Shown here one piece after another: positions 63,533 through 64,000 of a stretch of DNA of 64,000 bases. Under the pieces are notes generated by a model. That model saw nothing but the letters and a program-made list of their open reading frames with translations. It had not been told where the DNA came from and made no database searches. The DNA comes from Sphingopyxis sp. H053 (GTDB taxonomy: Bacteria; Pseudomonadota; Alphaproteobacteria; Sphingomonadales; Sphingomonadaceae), in the NCBI RefSeq assembly GCF_001468225.1, contig NZ_LNRU01000006.1:310001-374000 (forward strand), in the 5' to 3' direction. The position numbers were made by a program, and so were the translations under genes. Position 1 is the stretch's first letter, and each line of letters opens with the position of its first letter.

Positions 63533-63608
63533 AATTTTTGGGGGACGTTACAGTCCGCGTTCCCGTCGCTGCCAAGCCGTGTTACGGTGGTCACCCGGGA
63601 GACTGTCC

Positions 63609-64000
63609 ATGCGCCACCTGCTTGCCGCCGCCCTGCTTACCATATTCTCGGTATTTTCGTTGCCCGCCGCGGCGCAGTCTTCCCGATATTTGATCTCCGC
63701 CCAGCCCATGACCGACGCGCCGCCGGGCGTGCAGGCGTGGCGCGTGCAATATTGGACCACCAACGGAAGTGGGACGCGCTTCGCCGTTACCGGCATTGTC
63801 GCTGCGCCGATGGAGGCGATCCCGCCGCGTCCGCGCCGCGTGATCGCCTGGACCCACGGCGCCTGGGGCGTCGCCGAGAAATGCGCGCCCTCGCTCAGCC
63901 CGAATTTCTTCGCCGCCACCGCGGGGATCGATGCGGTGCGCAGCGGTTATGTCGTCGTCGCGCCCGATTATATCGGCCTTGCCAACCCGACGATGCATCC
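63609..64000 (+). CDS. Secreted lipase/alpha-beta hydrolase-like protein, N-terminal part (cut by window end)
   Basis: The first 130 residues are seen, and the gene runs off the right edge. ATG 63609 starts a signal peptide (RHLLAAALLTIFSVFSLPAAAQ). Mature residues include FAVTGIVAAP, RRVIAWTHGAWGVAEKCAPS and VVAPDYIGL, the pattern of secretory lipases (LIP family), in which W-T-H-G begins the oxyanion segment. The nucleophile Ser lies beyond the window, so activity cannot be judged. Confidence 0.8.
   Translation, partial: MRHLLAAALLTIFSVFSLPAAAQSSRYLISAQPMTDAPPGVQAWRVQYWTTNGSGTRFAVTGIVAAPMEAIPPRPRRVIAWTHGAWGVAEKCAPSLSPNFFAATAGIDAVRSGYVVVAPDYIGLANPTMH

Overview
The window is GC-rich chromosomal DNA from an alphaproteobacterium, most likely a sphingomonad (Sphingomonadales; Sphingopyxis-like is my best guess, not provable from this window). 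The signs are an alphaproteobacterial SOS box (GTTC-N7-GTTC) in front of lexA, 5-aminolevulinate synthase (the C4 haem route), electron-transfer flavoprotein:ubiquinone oxidoreductase, the trp/moa/lexA/comEC gene order, and dense sets of short palindromic repeats of the kind sphingomonad genomes carry. Genes are tightly packed, often with 4-base ATGA or GTGA overlaps. No rRNA, tRNA, CRISPR array, prophage or insertion sequence was seen.

Layout. 1-10.5 kb: end of comEC, then a leftward run ppiD-trpE-(exported MetX-like hydrolase)-trpG-trpD-trpC-moaC-moeA-lexA. 10.6-21 kb: rightward housekeeping genes tpiA, secG, pyrG, a Crp/Fnr regulator, lolC-lolD, a glutathione peroxidase and dnaE. 21-27.9 kb: a GFA-type zinc protein, an acyl-CoA ligase, a GIY-YIG nuclease gene lying inside a pair of palindromic repeats, a radical-SAM protein, and the leftward group UDG-like/slt/moaB. 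28-37.8 kb: two rightward gene groups, ETF-QO/TPR/ispE/N-formylglutamate amidohydrolase and ilvD/lipoprotein/nnr/TrmA-family methyltransferase. 37.8-42.6 kb: leftward tandem MAPEG genes, a class III CoA-transferase, an MFS transporter and an ornithine-decarboxylase-type enzyme with a palindrome-rich leader. 42.9-50.7 kb: a cyclic-nucleotide-domain flavoprotein, then a leftward polyamine cluster (carboxyspermidine dehydrogenase, peptidase-like hydrolase, DUF486 membrane protein, carboxyspermidine decarboxylase, exported agmatine-deiminase-like enzyme), and threonine dehydratase. 50.7-64 kb: a lipoprotein, btaA-btaB (betaine lipid synthesis), an acetyltransferase, a cytochrome b561-YceI fusion, hemA with a nitroreductase, murI, plsY-dprA-membrane protein-topA, and the start of a secreted lipase-like protein.

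How the parts work together. The trp genes convert chorismate to indoleglycerol phosphate, and the moa/moe genes serve molybdenum cofactor synthesis. The polyamine genes would give putrescine by decarboxylation and carry it through carboxy(nor)spermidine to a triamine. btaA and btaB would turn diacylglycerol into DGTS. hemA starts haem synthesis.

The most unusual signals are: (i) paired inverted palindromic repeats (nine compact pairs of two unrelated families, plus one pair that encloses the GIY-YIG gene); (ii) the polyamine cluster with a Tat-type exported deiminase; (iii) a thioredoxin-reductase-like protein that has lost its redox CxxC; (iv) a strongly structured 370-base gap before lolC; and (v) a TPR gene whose signal-peptide coding sequence has no ordinary start codon.
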